Below, piece by piece: positions 6,716 through 7,650 of a stretch of DNA of 7,650 bases. The DNA lies in the NCBI GenBank assembly GCA_017438085.1, contig JAFRWH010000050.1, positions 1 through 7,650 on the forward strand. The letters run 5' to 3'. The DNA comes from Bacillota bacterium (GTDB lineage: Bacteria; Bacillota_A; Clostridia; Peptostreptococcales; Anaerovoracaceae). How positions within the stretch are numbered: the first letter of the stretch is position 1; each line of letters starts with the position of its first letter. The notes below the pieces were generated by a model. That model saw only the letters and a list, made by a program, of their open reading frames with translations. It was not told where the DNA came from and did not search any database. The position numbers were made by a program, and so were the translations under genes.

Positions 6716-6722
6716 CCTCCTT
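6716..6722 (-). promoter_or_regulatory. mscS ribosome binding site, decides the start
   Basis: Minus-strand AAGGAGG lies five bases before the ATG at 6710. It argues against the in-frame ATG at 6791, which would add 27 residues without resemblance to MscS. Confidence 0.85.
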
Positions 6723-6789
6723 AGAATGAATTATTGTTTGCCTTGCGACGTCTCTGGTGTAAAATAAATAGAACAGAGCCGTTTCAGGC

Positions 6790-6807
6790 ATAATTTATTA
6801 TAATTTA
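6790..6807. repeat. Direct repeat of 8 bases, one helical turn apart
   Basis: The plus strand reads ATAATTTA-TT-ATAATTTA: two identical 8-mers whose starts are 10 bases apart, so both would face the same side of the DNA. They sit beside the candidate mscS -10 and over its predicted transcription start. This is a possible regulator site, but in a stretch this AT-rich it could be chance. Confidence 0.45.
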
Positions 6808-6815
6808 GAATATCA
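6807..6815 (-). promoter_or_regulatory. Possible extended -10 promoter of mscS
   Basis: The 164-base spacer between mscS and the deacetylase gene (6711-6874) is AT-rich and holds no gene that I can see. On its minus strand, TGATATTCT fits an extended -10 element, but the -35 position (TAACAA) is poor. Transcription would start near 6800 and leave a leader of about 90 bases. A perfect TATAAT is also present on both strands within 6799-6804 and its mirror, without a matching -35 on either strand. Low confidence. Confidence 0.3.
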
Positions 6816-6846
6816 TATTTTCGGCGCTTTTGTTATGTTTTTGACG

Positions 6847-6873
6847 AAAAAACCGCCGACTGAGCCGTTTTTT
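6847..6873. repeat. A/T-armed inverted repeat right before the deacetylase start
   Basis: AAAAAAC (6847-6853) pairs with GTTTTTT (6867-6873) around a 13-base GC-rich core that does not itself fold well. The T-run reaches the base before the ATG at 6875. It resembles a weak two-way terminator and occupies the place where a ribosome binding site would be. Its function is unknown. Confidence 0.4.
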
Positions 6874-6874
6874 T

Positions 6875-7648
6875 ATGAAGAGATCCGCCCTGAAGAAAAC
6901 TGCATATGGCTTGCTGGCGCTTGCATTGCTGCTTGCAGCCCTTGTCATGTACCGGATAGGCCATAAAACCGTGGTCCTGGGTTATCATTCAGTGTCCGAA
7001 GAGCCCTTTACCGATACTGAAAGCCTGTTTGTCAGGCCTTCCGAGCTGGAGGAGCATATAAATGCGCTGCAGAATGCAGGCTGGGAGTTCATTTTTGCCC
7101 ATGAAGCTGATGGAAAGAGTCTGAAGAAGCGGGTCTGCCTGACATTTGACGACGGTTATATGGATAACCTTACGGTGCTGCTTCCCATACTTGAAAAATA
7201 CGGCGCCAAGGCTACGGTTTTCGTTGTTCCCAAGCTGCTGGATTTCAATGAAAGGTATCTGACAACCGCTCAGCTTCAGGAGCTGGCGGCCAGTCCGCTG
7301 ATTGAGATCGGATCCCACAGCATGAGCCACACGGACTTCGGACAGCTCAGCCCGGAAGCCGTGAGAAAGGAACTGGAGGATTCAAAGGCAGCGCTCGCAG
7401 AGCTTACAAAGAAGGAGATCTTAAGTTTTGCCTATCCCGGAGGTCATTATTCCGCAGAGGATGCAAAGGCAGCTGCTGAAACTTACGAAAAGTGCTTCAC
7501 TTTTTCCGGCGCGAGGCAGTATCTGAGCTTTTACTGCAGAGATAATCTTCTTCCCAGGATCAGCGTATACCGGGGCTGGAGCCCGGAGCATCTTATGGAT
7601 CAGATAAGGACTGCAAGACCCGGAAGGAACATCCCGGCTGCCTACTGA
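6875..7648 (+). CDS. Membrane-anchored polysaccharide deacetylase (NodB/CE4 family)
   Basis: CE4 enzymes remove N- or O-acetyl groups from cell-surface glycans (peptidoglycan GlcNAc or MurNAc, poly-GlcNAc, xylan) using a metal held by Asp-His-His. The 257-residue protein starts with a short basic end and one hydrophobic segment at about 10-27 with no clear cleavage site, so it is probably anchored with the enzyme outside. The entry GYHSV at 36-40 is typical of the PgaB/IcaB-like branch. The NodB domain shows TFDDGY at 90-95 (Asp92, Asp93), GSHSMSH at 146-152 (His148 and His152, metal ligands) and FAYPGG at 185-190 in place of the FRxP motif. It ends soon after LPRISVYRG, so it looks complete and single-domain. 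The ATG is the first possible start after an in-frame TGA at 6842-6844, yet it lacks a Shine-Dalgarno sequence. It is divergent from mscS. The substrate cannot be told from sequence. Confidence 0.92.
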   Translation: MKRSALKKTAYGLLALALLLAALVMYRIGHKTVVLGYHSVSEEPFTDTESLFVRPSELEEHINALQNAGWEFIFAHEADGKSLKKRVCLTFDDGYMDNLTVLLPILEKYGAKATVFVVPKLLDFNERYLTTAQLQELAASPLIEIGSHSMSHTDFGQLSPEAVRKELEDSKAALAELTKKEILSFAYPGGHYSAEDAKAAAETYEKCFTFSGARQYLSFYCRDNLLPRISVYRGWSPEHLMDQIRTARPGRNIPAAY

Positions 7649-7650
7649 GA

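Noticed and set aside
5907..6767. A 286-codon open frame on the plus strand
   Set aside because: It lies opposite mscS. That gene is strongly supported by TM3 and beta-domain motifs and a perfect ribosome binding site.
6711..6791. Longer MscS form starting at 6791
   Set aside because: The extra 27 residues do not resemble the family, and the perfect AAGGAGG belongs to the ATG at 6710.
1..7650. A new defence, mobile or biosynthetic system
   Set aside because: All seven other minus- and plus-strand genes and the partial serS fall into well-known families; no transposase, integrase, repeat array, terminal repeats or unknown conserved gene is visible.

Overview
The window is an ordinary-looking chromosomal segment of a Gram-positive bacterium of the Firmicutes, probably of the Clostridia. 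The assignment rests on a WalR/WalK-type two-component pair, a DivIC/FtsB-type division protein and an RNase M5 gene directly before rsmA, which is a Firmicutes arrangement. Base composition is moderate (about half G+C by eye) and start sites carry strong AGGAGG-type ribosome binding sites. Genus cannot be told from this sequence alone.

Layout. Six genes on the minus strand read leftward as one tight series: walR (5807-5091), walK (5069-3234), a divIC-like gene (3191-2745), rnmV (2748-2110), rsmA (2072-1203) and serS (1134 to beyond base 1, 3' end missing). Gaps are 21, 42, -4, 37 and 68 bases. I see a good promoter only before walR and no convincing terminator inside the series, so it can be read as one operon. 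Upstream of it, also on the minus strand, lies a separate mscS-family channel gene (6710-5925), closed by a GC-rich hairpin whose T-tail merges with the -35 element of the walR promoter. Divergent from mscS, across an AT-rich 164-base spacer, a membrane-anchored polysaccharide deacetylase (6875-7648) runs on the plus strand.

How the genes fit together. WalK senses the state of the envelope and WalR adjusts cell-wall genes. The DivIC-like protein belongs to the septum machinery. RNase M5 matures 5S rRNA, RsmA dimethylates 16S rRNA and SerRS charges tRNA-Ser, so the operon joins wall and division control to ribosome and translation supply. MscS (osmotic safety valve) and the deacetylase (cell-surface glycan trimming) are further envelope functions next door.

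I found no CRISPR array, insertion sequence, tRNA or rRNA gene, prophage part, toxin-antitoxin or defence gene. Nothing supports a new system here. The points worth a second look are fine-scale: an atypical SerRS active-site sequence, an Ala in place of a pore-seal Leu in MscS, a Gly/Cys-rich insert in RNase M5, a fused terminator/promoter, and the odd start region of the deacetylase.
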